A stretch of DNA of 22,018 nt from Cryomorphaceae bacterium (GTDB lineage Bacteria; Bacteroidota; Bacteroidia; Flavobacteriales; Schleiferiaceae). The position numbers and the translations under genes are program-made. Positions within the stretch are counted from its first letter, which is position 1. Each line of letters begins with the position of its first letter. Shown here piece by piece: positions 1 through 7,794 of the stretch. Location of the stretch: the NCBI GenBank assembly GCA_003445735.1, contig DMCR01000143.1, positions 5,927 through 27,944 of the forward strand, given 5' to 3'. The notes under the pieces are model-generated. The model made no database searches and was not told where the DNA came from. It worked only from the letters and a program-made list of their open reading frames with translations.

Positions 1-783
1 TTCATTCGCATCATGAACCAAATCACTGCGCCGGACGAAGGTCAGGTGTCCTTTGGTGATAGAGCCTTGCAGCCGAGCGATATTGCGCGCATCGGTTATT
101 TGCCAGAGGAGCGCGGACTGTATAAGAAGATGAAGGTTGGTGAGCAAGTATTGTATTTGGCCCGATTAAAAGGTCTGAGCACGACTGAGGCAAAGTTGCG
201 TGCGAAGAAATGGTTTGAGCGATTGGAGATGGCAGATTTCTGGGAGAAGAAAGTCGAAGACCTCAGCAAGGGAATGGCGCAGAAAGTACAGTTCGTGACT
301 ACTGTGTTGCACGAACCGGAATTATTGATTTTTGACGAACCTTTTACCGGATTTGATCCTATCAATACGAATTTAATAAAGCGCGAAATCCTTCGATTGA
401 GCAAGGAAGGTGCGACTGTGATTTTCTCTACCCACCGTATGGAAAGCGTAGAGGAGATTTGTGACCATATAGGGCTAATCAACAATGGTCAGGTGATGGT
501 GGAAGGTCCACTCTTGGATATTCGTAAACGGTACCAAAACGGTACGTATTCGTTTGTCGTGAAGGAGGCTATTGAGCATTGGGGGCACGGAACGGTAATG
601 CAAGAAAGCAAGCACCACACGGGCCACAGCTACGAGGTGAAGTTTAAGGACTACCCAAAGATGATGATCGGCGAGCTGGCTACGAAGGGCACTTTGGTGG
701 CTTTTGAAGAAGTTTTACCAAGTGTACAAGACATTTTTATTGAGATTGTCGAGAACGGCGCAAAATTGGTCCCACATGAATAA
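1..783 (+). CDS. ABC transporter ATP-binding protein (NatA-like), 5' end cut by window
   Basis: Reading frame 1 is open from the first base, so the gene starts upstream of the window. The first codons (FIRIMNQITAPDEG) match the stretch just after the Walker A motif of NatA-type exporter ATPases, so Walker A itself lies outside. Counting from the Met at 13, visible motifs are a signature LSKGM (84-88, a variant of LSGGQ), Walker B LLIFDE (104-109) followed by the D-loop region, and the H-loop His141 in VIFSTHR. The last ~80 residues form the extra C-terminal domain usual in this family. It would power the permease encoded next, whose start codon it overlaps by 8 bases (ATGAATAA). The substrate cannot be read from sequence: NatAB exports Na+ in Bacillus, but Bacteroidota homologues are uncharacterised. 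The Met at 13 is internal, not the true start. Confidence 0.93.
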   Translation, partial: FIRIMNQITAPDEGQVSFGDRALQPSDIARIGYLPEERGLYKKMKVGEQVLYLARLKGLSTTEAKLRAKKWFERLEMADFWEKKVEDLSKGMAQKVQFVTTVLHEPELLIFDEPFTGFDPINTNLIKREILRLSKEGATVIFSTHRMESVEEICDHIGLINNGQVMVEGPLLDIRKRYQNGTYSFVVKEAIEHWGHGTVMQESKHHTGHSYEVKFKDYPKMMIGELATKGTLVAFEEVLPSVQDIFIEIVENGAKLVPHE

Positions 784-2086
784 CCCCATTCTACTTATTA
801 TTCAGCGTGAGTTTTTGTCGCGCGTTCGCAAGAAAACCTTCCTGCTAGTGACTATTCTGGGGCCTTTGGTCTTTGCCGCCCTATTAATTGTACCAGGGAT
901 TTTGGCCTCCATGCCGGAGGACGACAAGAACATCATTGTGCTCGATGAGGCCACTTTGATCATTCCTGAAGAAGGCCGTGGAGAATATCATTTGGAGTAT
1001 TTGGACCCAAGGGAGAATGATTTTAGGACGGCTAAGAAATTCTTTTCGGAATCGGCCTATGATGCCCTGTTATATATTCCTTCAGGCGAGAATTGGGATC
1101 CGGATTTCATTAAGAATAATATCCTACTTTTTGGAAAGGAGGACCCGAGTATAAACATGGTGCAATTCCTTGATGGGATTTTGGAGGACCGATTAAACAA
1201 GCAAAAGCTTCTTCGTAATGGGGTAGATCCTGAAGTTGTGGCACAAAGTGCTACACAGGTTAGCATCCAGAGCTATACCGTCGGTGAGGAGGGCGAAGAG
1301 GAACAGCAAAGCGCTACCGGACTTAAGATGGGCCTCGGATATATTGCCGGCTTCTTCATTTATTTCTTCATCTTCTTCTACTCCGTTATGGTAATGCGTG
1401 GCGTCATTGAAGAGAAGAGTAGTCGTATTGTAGAGGTCATTATTTCCAGCGTCCGACCATTCCAATTGATGATGGGTAAAATTCTAGGTATTGGCTCTGT
1501 GGGTGTTGTACAATTCATCATTTGGGTGGTCCTAAGCGGTGGAATTTATTTGGCCGCTACCACCCTTCTCTTCCAGGAAGCGTTAGCTGAACAAGCCGCG
1601 GCAGGACCAGGTGCTGCTGAGGCTGCAAGTATCCAAGGGTTTGAGGTTTTCGACCAGTTGCGTTCCATCAATTTCCCATTAATCATAGGAGGCTTTATCT
1701 TTTACTTCTTTGCAGGGTACTTCCTCTATAGCGCCATGTTTGCAGCACTAGGATCTGCGATAGACCAAGAAGCCGACAGCCAGCAGTTCATGTTACCGGT
1801 GACCGTTCCTATGATTATCGCCATATTAACGGCAGCAAATGTAATACAAGATCCCAACGGATCCTATGCCTTTTGGATGAGCATGATTCCATTTACAGCA
1901 CCTATCTCGATGATGATTCGTTTGCCTTTTGGCATTCCTATTTGGCAAGTGTTTGTAAGTGGTGCTATCTTAATAGGCACATTCTTTGCCATGGTAGCAC
2001 TAGCTGGCAAGATTTACCGAGTAGGAATCCTCATGTATGGAAAAAAAATAACCTGGAAAGAACTCTATAAATGGCTCAGACATTAG
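776..2086 (+). CDS. ABC transporter permease (NatB-like, ABC-2 type)
   Basis: Inner-membrane permease of 436 residues, partner of the preceding ATPase. I chose the ATG at 776 because the product then begins MNNPILLIIQREFLSR, the usual cytoplasmic start of this family. A longer frame from 704 only adds residues overlapping the ATPase gene. Order: one membrane segment at about 22-45, a large extracytoplasmic domain to about residue 205, then a cluster of about five membrane segments. The coupling loop EEKSSRIVEVIISSVRPFQ after the second segment is the typical ABC-2 exporter signature. The 3' end overlaps the MscS gene by 16 bases. The family is secure; the exported substrate (Na+, drug or other) is unknown. 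Confidence 0.93.
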   Translation: MNNPILLIIQREFLSRVRKKTFLLVTILGPLVFAALLIVPGILASMPEDDKNIIVLDEATLIIPEEGRGEYHLEYLDPRENDFRTAKKFFSESAYDALLYIPSGENWDPDFIKNNILLFGKEDPSINMVQFLDGILEDRLNKQKLLRNGVDPEVVAQSATQVSIQSYTVGEEGEEEQQSATGLKMGLGYIAGFFIYFFIFFYSVMVMRGVIEEKSSRIVEVIISSVRPFQLMMGKILGIGSVGVVQFIIWVVLSGGIYLAATTLLFQEALAEQAAAGPGAAEAASIQGFEVFDQLRSINFPLIIGGFIFYFFAGYFLYSAMFAALGSAIDQEADSQQFMLPVTVPMIIAILTAANVIQDPNGSYAFWMSMIPFTAPISMMIRLPFGIPIWQVFVSGAILIGTFFAMVALAGKIYRVGILMYGKKITWKELYKWLRH

Positions 2087-2931
2087 ACAAAATCAAGAAT
2101 TTCATTGATACAATTCTGGATTATAGGATCTGGGATAATCAAATCGTTAAGCTATCAATTCAGGGAATAGTTGAGGTTATCCTACTTTTTCTAGTTGCAA
2201 GGATAATTATTTGGTTTATCAAAAGATGGCTATACAACTTTCGTCTGGGTCCAGCCTTTGATGATGGTCGCAGATACACAATTTTTCAAATAACTAAGTA
2301 TGTAGTTTATACTGTCATTATTGTGATGGGATTGGAAACCTTGGGAGTAGAGGTGACAACAATTCTTGCGGCAGAAACTGCTTTGTTTGTTGGTATTGGT
2401 CTTGGACTTCAAGATGCATTTAAAGATTTAAGTTCGGGTATAATAATTCTGATGGAAAGAACTATTTCTGCAGGAGATATTATTAGGATAGGAGAAGAAA
2501 TTGGAAAAGTCGAATCAATAGGTTTAAGAACGACAACAATTCGAAGCAGGGACGATATTCTTATCATTATGCCTAACCATCGAATAACAAATGAGGCGGT
2601 AACAAATTTGACTTTACAGAATTCTAAGACGAGGTTTAGTATTAAAGTTGGTGTAGAATATGGGGCAGATGTGGACTTAGTTAAGAAGATACTTGTTGAA
2701 TGTGTTGAAAAGAACAAGAACACATCCAATAATGAATCATTTGTTCTACTTCGAGACTTTGGGGAGAGCGCTATAATCTTTGAAATCTTATTTTATTCTC
2801 GAGACCCCTTTATAATTGAGGCTACAAAAAGTGAAATTAGATTTGAAATTGACCGCAGATTCCGTGAATCTGGTATTACCATTCCGTTCCCGCAACGCAC
2901 GGTTTGGCATATGAACCCTGAAAACAAATAA
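2071..2931 (+). CDS. Small-conductance mechanosensitive channel (MscS family)
   Basis: 286 residues, the size of E. coli MscS. Membrane segments lie at about 27-50 and 73-90. The pore-lining helix follows at about 93-128 and is Gly/Ala-rich (ALFVGIGLGLQDAF), then the beta domain (GDIIRIGEEIGKVESIGLRTTTIRS, split by G135 and G145), and a C-terminal alpha/beta vestibule domain ending in IPFPQR. The role would be to release solutes under hypo-osmotic shock. It starts inside the permease gene (16-base overlap) and stops 3 bases before the response regulator, so it is co-transcribed. Its base composition is unlike its neighbours: three sampled 60-base rows hold 19-21 G+C, against 24-32 in rows from the flanking genes. 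It also uses many AGG/AGA and ATA codons. That suggests acquisition by transfer or unusual drift. Confidence 0.95.
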   Translation: MAQTLDKIKNFIDTILDYRIWDNQIVKLSIQGIVEVILLFLVARIIIWFIKRWLYNFRLGPAFDDGRRYTIFQITKYVVYTVIIVMGLETLGVEVTTILAAETALFVGIGLGLQDAFKDLSSGIIILMERTISAGDIIRIGEEIGKVESIGLRTTTIRSRDDILIIMPNHRITNEAVTNLTLQNSKTRFSIKVGVEYGADVDLVKKILVECVEKNKNTSNNESFVLLRDFGESAIIFEILFYSRDPFIIEATKSEIRFEIDRRFRESGITIPFPQRTVWHMNPENK

Positions 2932-2934
2932 CCA

Positions 2935-4098
2935 ATGAGTCGTATTCTCATCATTGAAGATGAAGACGGTATCCGCCGTGTATTAAAGAAAATCTTGCTC
3001 GAAGAAGATTCGACGTACGAGGTACACGAGGCTGCTGATGGCAAAGCCGGCATAGAAGCTTTCAATGATGGGGCCTGGGATATTGTCTTTTGCGATATCA
3101 AGATGCCTCATCTGGACGGCACTGAAGTGCTGGACCGAATGATGGCCATTAACCCGGAAGTACCAGTAATCATGATCAGCGGGCACGGGGATATCAATAC
3201 AGCGGTAGATTGTTTAAAGAAAGGAGCTTTTGATTATTTGCCGAAGCCACCAGATTTGAACAGATTACTGAGTACTACTCGCAATGCCTTGGACAAGAAG
3301 AGCTTGGTGCAAGAGGTGAAGACTTTAAAGAAAAGGGTGAGTAAGAAATACACTATGGTTGGCGAAAGTTCGGGTATAGAAGAATTAAGATTGCTCATAG
3401 AAAAGATCGCACCTTCGGAAGCTCGTGTTTTGATTACCGGACCAAACGGTAGTGGAAAAGAATTGGTCGCACACCATATTCATGAAAAGAGTGAACGCAG
3501 CGGCCAGCCCCTAATTGAAGTCAACTGCGCCGCTATTCCATCTGAGCTCATTGAAAGCGAACTTTTCGGTCATAAAAAAGGAGCGTTTACTGGGGCGCAA
3601 AAAGACCGAAAGGGTAAATTTGAACTGGCCCATGGCGGAATCCTATTCCTTGACGAGATAGGTGATATGAGTTTGAGTGCACAAGCCAAAGTGCTGCGAG
3701 CCTTACAAGAGAACAAAATTACACCCGTAGGAGGGGATCGCGGCATAAAAGTAGATGTGCGTGTCATAGCAGCAACGAACAAAGATTTACGCAAGGAAAT
3801 TGCTGAGGGCAAATTCCGAGAAGACCTCTACCACCGCTTGAGTGTCATTGTTATTGAAGTACCAGGATTAAACGACCGAAAGAACGATATCCCGGCATTG
3901 GCTGAGCACTTCCTAAAAAATGTGGCTGGTGAATATGGTGCAGCTCAAAAATCCATTGCCTCTGGCGCAGTTGCGGCCTTGCAGGATTACGACTGGACTG
4001 GAAACATCCGTGAGTTCCGCAATGTGATGGAGCGATTACATATCTTAGGTGGTACGGAAATTTCCCGAGAGGATGTGCTGAAGTTCGCCCATAAATAA
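2935..4098 (+). CDS. Sigma-54-interacting response regulator lacking a DNA-binding domain
   Basis: 387 residues. Residues 1-120 are a CheY-like receiver with acidic pocket EDED (8-11), phospho-acceptor Asp54 in VFCDIKMP, Ser82 and Lys104 (PKPP). The AAA+ sigma-54 activation domain follows at about 138-375: Walker A GPNGSGKE (169-176), GAFTGA loop (216-221) that contacts sigma-54, Walker B GGILFLDE (234-241) and an arginine region REDLYHRL (295-302). The protein ends 13-15 residues after the AAA+ lid, so the Fis-type helix-turn-helix usual in NtrC proteins (about 450-480 aa) is absent. The stop is a normal TAA with the next promoter right behind it, so this does not look like a truncation. H. 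pylori FlgR is a known precedent that works without a DNA-binding domain. No partner kinase is in the window. Confidence 0.95.
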   Translation: MSRILIIEDEDGIRRVLKKILLEEDSTYEVHEAADGKAGIEAFNDGAWDIVFCDIKMPHLDGTEVLDRMMAINPEVPVIMISGHGDINTAVDCLKKGAFDYLPKPPDLNRLLSTTRNALDKKSLVQEVKTLKKRVSKKYTMVGESSGIEELRLLIEKIAPSEARVLITGPNGSGKELVAHHIHEKSERSGQPLIEVNCAAIPSELIESELFGHKKGAFTGAQKDRKGKFELAHGGILFLDEIGDMSLSAQAKVLRALQENKITPVGGDRGIKVDVRVIAATNKDLRKEIAEGKFREDLYHRLSVIVIEVPGLNDRKNDIPALAEHFLKNVAGEYGAAQKSIASGAVAALQDYDWTGNIREFRNVMERLHILGGTEISREDVLKFAHK

Positions 4099-4101
4099 GC
4101 G

Positions 4102-4109
4102 TACTTTTG
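4102..4109 (+). promoter_or_regulatory. Bacteroidota -7 promoter element (TACTTTTG)
   Basis: TACTTTTG matches TAnnTTTG at all six defined positions. It sits in the only 30-base gap between the response regulator and the small acidic protein, with 19 bases between the element and the ATG at 4129. It would start a short-leader transcript carrying the small protein and the MATE exporter. I see no convincing -33 TTG. Confidence 0.6.
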
Positions 4110-4128
4110 TCGCAATAAAAGCATACCC

Positions 4129-4356
4129 ATGGAATTTCCTAAATTCTTAGTAGCCGACAATACAGACCTTCGGGATGCTGTATTTATTGTACATACCGAA
4201 TTCCCAGCGTTCATTTTAAACCTAGAGAATGACGAGGTGAAGTGGTTGGACGATATCACGGATGAAAGCGAAGGCGACCTGACCAAAACCTTGGAAGGGC
4301 TGATCACAGAAGCCGAAGATTTCTATACTCGCGAAGTCGAGCGCTACAACCTGTAA
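4129..4356 (+). CDS. Small acidic protein of unknown function (75 aa)
   Basis: A 75-residue soluble acidic protein with no signal peptide, membrane segment, Cys pair or nucleotide motif. The N-terminal half (FPKFLVADNTDLRDAVFIVH, then an EFPAFILNL strand) looks like a beta-rich core, and the C-terminal half (SEGDLTKTLEGLITEAEDFY) a helix. It has its own TAnnTTTG promoter and stops 6 bases before the MATE gene, so the two are probably co-transcribed. I recall similar 70-75 residue proteins in flavobacterial genomes but know of no function. It is real rather than spurious because of its promoter, clean spacing and lack of any competing frame. Confidence 0.8.
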   Translation: MEFPKFLVADNTDLRDAVFIVHTEFPAFILNLENDEVKWLDDITDESEGDLTKTLEGLITEAEDFYTREVERYNL

Positions 4357-4362
4357 GCCGCT

Positions 4363-5709
4363 GTGGCCTACAGCTGGACAAAATATCGAACCCAATATGG
4401 GGTGAGTTTGAAGTTAGCCTATCCAGTAATGGTTGGCCAACTAGGCCAAATCCTCGTATCCGTCGCCGACTCCATTATGGTCGGTAAATTCCTAGGAACT
4501 ATTCCACTCGCAGCTATCTCCTTGGCTGTCTCAATCTTGATCATTCCCATGGTATTCGCCATCGGCGTGGCCTTCGGATTGACTCCCTTGATTGCTGGCG
4601 CGGACGGCAAAGACGACCCGGGTGAAGCAGTGAAATATTTCAAAAACGGAATCGTACTAAACTCTGTACTGGGATTATTGGTATATGGTGTCTTGGCCAT
4701 TTTTGCCCAATTTGCCCATCTCCTCGGACAAGACGAACGCGTAGTTTCAGAAGCCATGCCTTACCTGCATATAGTTGGGCTCTCTATTATTCCGATGATG
4801 GCATTCTTTGCCTTTAAGCAGTTTGCAGAAGGTTTGAGCGATACCAAGGCGGGGATGCGTGTGAGCTTGGTTGCGAACTTGTTAAATATTGTTTTGAATT
4901 ACCCATTAATTACGGGATGGGGACCGTTCCCAGAATTGGGATTAGCGGGCGCCGCGGTAGCTACCCTCAGTACACGATTCTTGATGGTTTTAGGGATGGC
5001 CATCTACATACGTAAGCACAAGAAGTTTGCGTTGTATTGGTCGCATTGGAGAAGTACAGAAATCACTTGGCGCAGTATTCGAGATATTCTTGCCATCGGA
5101 GTACCAAGCGGATTACAATTGGTTTTTGAAGCCGGTGCCTTTGCTATGAGTGGCGTTATCGTGGGTATGATTGGCCCTGTACAACAGGCCGCGCATCAAA
5201 TTGCCTTGAACATTGCCTCAGTAAGTTATATGATGGTTAGTGGCCTGGGCGCTGCAGCGACCATTCGCGTGGGAAACCAGCTCGGGAAACGTGATATTCC
5301 AATGCTACGACTGGCCGGACAGAGTCTGTTCCACCTTACCCTAGCCATGATGGTGTTGACCATGATGTTATTGATCGGTCTTCGAAACTTCCTGCCGGAA
5401 TTCTATAGCTCAGATCCTGAGGTATTACAGTATACTGCCGTACTGATGATTGCCGCCGGAATTTTCCAACTACCGGATGGACTCCAAGCTACCACCTTGG
5501 GAGCCTTGAGAGGCGTACAGGATGTGAACATCCCGACCATAATCGCTTTTATCGCCTATTGGGTGATTGCCGTACCCATGTGTTATTACCTCGGTATCAC
5601 TAAAAAAATGGGACCCCTTGGGGTTTGGATTGGGCTGACTATAGGTTTAGTAGTAGCTTCCATTACCTTATACTTACGATTCCAGCATAAAGTATGGCGT
5701 ATCGATTAA
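4363..5709 (+). CDS. MATE family multidrug/Na+ antiporter
   Basis: 448 residues and about 12 membrane segments in two MatE halves, the family's usual size. The N-terminal signature KLAYPVMVGQLGQILVSVAD, the VDSIMVG-like ADSIMVGKFLG, and the repeat of the same pattern in the second half (GVPSGLQLVFEAGAF, IALNIASVSYMMVSGLG) identify it. It would export cationic drugs or toxic metabolites in exchange for Na+ or H+. The start is a GTG at 4363, six bases after the stop of the small acidic protein and in the same frame. The first in-frame ATG, at about 4429, would cut into the first membrane helix. Its TAA stop overlaps the stop of the convergent M3 peptidase in the palindrome TTAA (5706-5709). Confidence 0.95.
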   Translation: MAYSWTKYRTQYGVSLKLAYPVMVGQLGQILVSVADSIMVGKFLGTIPLAAISLAVSILIIPMVFAIGVAFGLTPLIAGADGKDDPGEAVKYFKNGIVLNSVLGLLVYGVLAIFAQFAHLLGQDERVVSEAMPYLHIVGLSIIPMMAFFAFKQFAEGLSDTKAGMRVSLVANLLNIVLNYPLITGWGPFPELGLAGAAVATLSTRFLMVLGMAIYIRKHKKFALYWSHWRSTEITWRSIRDILAIGVPSGLQLVFEAGAFAMSGVIVGMIGPVQQAAHQIALNIASVSYMMVSGLGAAATIRVGNQLGKRDIPMLRLAGQSLFHLTLAMMVLTMMLLIGLRNFLPEFYSSDPEVLQYTAVLMIAAGIFQLPDGLQATTLGALRGVQDVNIPTIIAFIAYWVIAVPMCYYLGITKKMGPLGVWIGLTIGLVVASITLYLRFQHKVWRID

Positions 5710-7730
5710 GCTGCGATTCCCGCGCGCTTCAACAACGCATCCACCTTCGGCTCACGCCCTCGGAACTTCTTGTACAACTCATCCGGCGCAACGGTACCGC
5801 CGCTGCTCAGTACAACCGCGAAATCTGTGGCCACGGTTTCATTGAAAATCCCCTCTTCTTCGAAACGCTCAAAAGCATCCGCATCCAACACCTCAGCCCA
5901 TTTATAGCTGTAGTATCCTGCGCTGTACCCACCTTGGAAAATATGACTAAAGGCCGTGCTTGATAAGGTGCCTTCTAACGATTCGAACAGTGAGGTTTCC
6001 TTCAAGGCCGCTGCTTCGTGCTCGGCTACCGATCCTGTGAAGGGTTCGGTGCGGGCGTGCCAGCTCAGGTCTAAGTACCCAAAGTTGAGTTGGCGGAGTG
6101 TCATATAGCCCTCTAAGAAAGTTTGACTTTCCTTGATTTTATCTATGTAGGATTGAGGTAAAATTTCACCGATTTCATAATGCTCCGCAAACAAGGCCAA
6201 TGCCTCGGGCTGGTAGCACCAATTCTCCATGATCTGAGAAGGCAATTCCACAAAATCCCAATACACCGACGTCCCCGTCAAGGACGGATAAGTACCCTTG
6301 GCCATCATCCCGTGCAGGGCATGACCAAATTCATGGAACAAGGTGGTCACCTCATTAAAGGTCAACAGCGACGGCTTAGTCGCAGTAGGTTTTGTGAAGT
6401 TACAGACGATGCTAATGTGCGGTCGTACCTCCGTACCCCCTTCTGCATACATGCTGCGGTAGCTAGTCATCCACGCGCCCGCGCGCTTTCCGTCTCTTGG
6501 GAAGAAATCTGCATAGAATAGACTCAGGAATGTACCCTCGCGATCAAAGACCTCGTAGGCATCCACATCTTCGTGGTATACACTCACCGCATCCGTCGGC
6601 TTGAACGTTAAACCAAAGAGCTTACCCGCCACTGCAAACGCGCCGTCCAGTACGTTTTCCAGTTGGAAGTACGGCTTCAACGCTTGGTCGTCTAAGCTCA
6701 GTGTCGCCTTTTTTAACTTCTCTGCCCAGTAGCTAAAGTCCCATGCTTGCAAGGGCATTTCAGCGCCCTCACCTGCCGCAAAATCACTCACCTCGGCCAG
6801 ATCTTTCTGAGCTGCAGGGGTTGCCACTGTCTTTAGGTGGTCGAGGAACTCGAATACCGTCTCGGGTGTTTTCGCCATGCGCTTGCTCAAAGTCAAGGCC
6901 GCATGGGATTCGAAGCCCAATAAGTTGGCACGTTCTAATCGCAGGTTGACGATCTCGCGAATCACCTCTTCATTATTGTGTTCATTCGCCTGAGCACCAC
7001 GGGAAGCGTAGGCCGTGTAGAAATGCTTCCGCAACGCTGAGTTCTCCGCATATTTCATTACGCTGATGTAGGTCGGCATATCCAAGCCGAGGAGGTAGCC
7101 TGTTTTATCTTTTGAAGTGGCCAATTCTGCCGCAGCATCCACCACATCATCCAGCAATCCTGCCAGTACCGTCACATCCTCTGTGTGGTATTCAAAAGCC
7201 TGTGTCTCCGCCAACACGTGCTCGCCAAAAGTCAAACTCAAGGTGCTCAAACGCTCGTTGAGCGCCTTTAATCTGTCCCGGTCATCACCTTGTAACAAGG
7301 CCCCGTTGCGCACATAGCCTTCATAGGTCTCCTTCAACAGTCGTTCCTGCTCCGCGGTCAACCCCTCTTCAGCGTGATTCACTACCGCTTTGATGCGTAA
7401 AAACAACGGCTCGTTCAACAAGGTCTGGCTACTGAACGCGGTAAGCTTGGGTGAGAAGCTGCGCGCGATTTCTTGAATCTCGCTATTGGTTTCCGCGCTG
7501 TTCAAATTGAAAAAGCAGCTGCTGATCATATTCAACTCGTTCGTCGAAAACTCCAGTGCCTCTATCGTGTTGGCGAAGGTAGGCGCGTCCGGATTTGCCA
7601 CAATGGCTTCTTGACGCTGCTCAGCTACCGCGATCCAATGATCGAGGGCAGGCATAAAATGTGCTGGGGCTATGGCGGCGAAGTCCAAACTGCCGTGTGC
7701 AGTCTGAGGGAAATCAATCAGTGGGTTCAT
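5706..7730 (-). CDS. M3 family metallopeptidase (oligopeptidase A / Dcp type)
   Basis: A 674-residue cytoplasmic zinc endopeptidase that would degrade short peptides left by ATP-dependent proteases. I start it at MNPLIDFPQ (7730), because a longer frame to 7778 runs through the promoter. The catalytic motif HEFGH is at residues 466-470, with the third zinc ligand Glu495 in DFVELPSQ, the standard M3A arrangement. The C-terminal IFQGGYSAGYYSYKWAEVLDAD (split around G and Y residues) is the substrate-binding region of this family. There is no signal peptide, so the periplasm is unlikely. The gene is monocistronic: a perfect TAnnTTTG element lies upstream, and its stop overlaps that of the MATE gene. 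It could be called prlC- or dcp-like; specificity cannot be decided from sequence. Confidence 0.96.
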   Translation of the reverse strand: MNPLIDFPQTAHGSLDFAAIAPAHFMPALDHWIAVAEQRQEAIVANPDAPTFANTIEALEFSTNELNMISSCFFNLNSAETNSEIQEIARSFSPKLTAFSSQTLLNEPLFLRIKAVVNHAEEGLTAEQERLLKETYEGYVRNGALLQGDDRDRLKALNERLSTLSLTFGEHVLAETQAFEYHTEDVTVLAGLLDDVVDAAAELATSKDKTGYLLGLDMPTYISVMKYAENSALRKHFYTAYASRGAQANEHNNEEVIREIVNLRLERANLLGFESHAALTLSKRMAKTPETVFEFLDHLKTVATPAAQKDLAEVSDFAAGEGAEMPLQAWDFSYWAEKLKKATLSLDDQALKPYFQLENVLDGAFAVAGKLFGLTFKPTDAVSVYHEDVDAYEVFDREGTFLSLFYADFFPRDGKRAGAWMTSYRSMYAEGGTEVRPHISIVCNFTKPTATKPSLLTFNEVTTLFHEFGHALHGMMAKGTYPSLTGTSVYWDFVELPSQIMENWCYQPEALALFAEHYEIGEILPQSYIDKIKESQTFLEGYMTLRQLNFGYLDLSWHARTEPFTGSVAEHEAAALKETSLFESLEGTLSSTAFSHIFQGGYSAGYYSYKWAEVLDADAFERFEEEGIFNETVATDFAVVLSSGGTVAPDELYKKFRGREPKVDALLKRAGIAA

Positions 7731-7753
7731 AAGGGCAGTGCTAATTTCTCTTT

Positions 7754-7761
7754 CAAAGATA
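7754..7761 (-). promoter_or_regulatory. -7 promoter element of the M3 peptidase gene (TATCTTTG)
   Basis: On the minus strand TATCTTTG matches TAnnTTTG fully, with 23 bases to the ATG at 7730. Together with the plus-strand element at 7783-7790 it makes a divergent promoter region within the 64-base gap 7731-7794. The cores are 21 bases apart, so the two polymerase footprints must overlap. Confidence 0.65.
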
Positions 7762-7782
7762 ACGTGTAGCGCGCGCAATACC

Positions 7783-7790
7783 TACCTTTG
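7783..7790 (+). promoter_or_regulatory. -7 promoter element of the copA operon (TACCTTTG), 4 bases from ATG
   Basis: TACCTTTG is a full TAnnTTTG match. Only GGCT separates it from the ATG at 7795, so transcription should begin at or within a base or two of the start codon, giving a leaderless mRNA. The same 4-base geometry recurs at pyrE and at the PASTA gene. I see no binding site for a copper regulator such as CueR or CsoR that I could name. Confidence 0.6.
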
Positions 7791-7794
7791 GGCT

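Noticed and set aside
704..775. Upstream extension of the permease frame to an ATG at 704.
   Set aside because: It adds 24 residues (MKKFYQVYK...) inside the ATPase coding region that do not fit the permease family start. The ATG at 776 gives the expected N-terminus and an 8-base coupled overlap.
6180..6521. An open frame of 113 codons on the plus strand inside the M3 peptidase gene, and several similar ones inside copA.
   Set aside because: They lie opposite or out of frame with strongly supported genes, have Arg/Pro-rich unnatural composition and no promoter.
7762..7780. The GCGCGC run between the M3 and copA promoters as a regulator operator.
   Set aside because: It is short, lacks a spaced dyad and matches no copper-regulator site I know. 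Too little to call.
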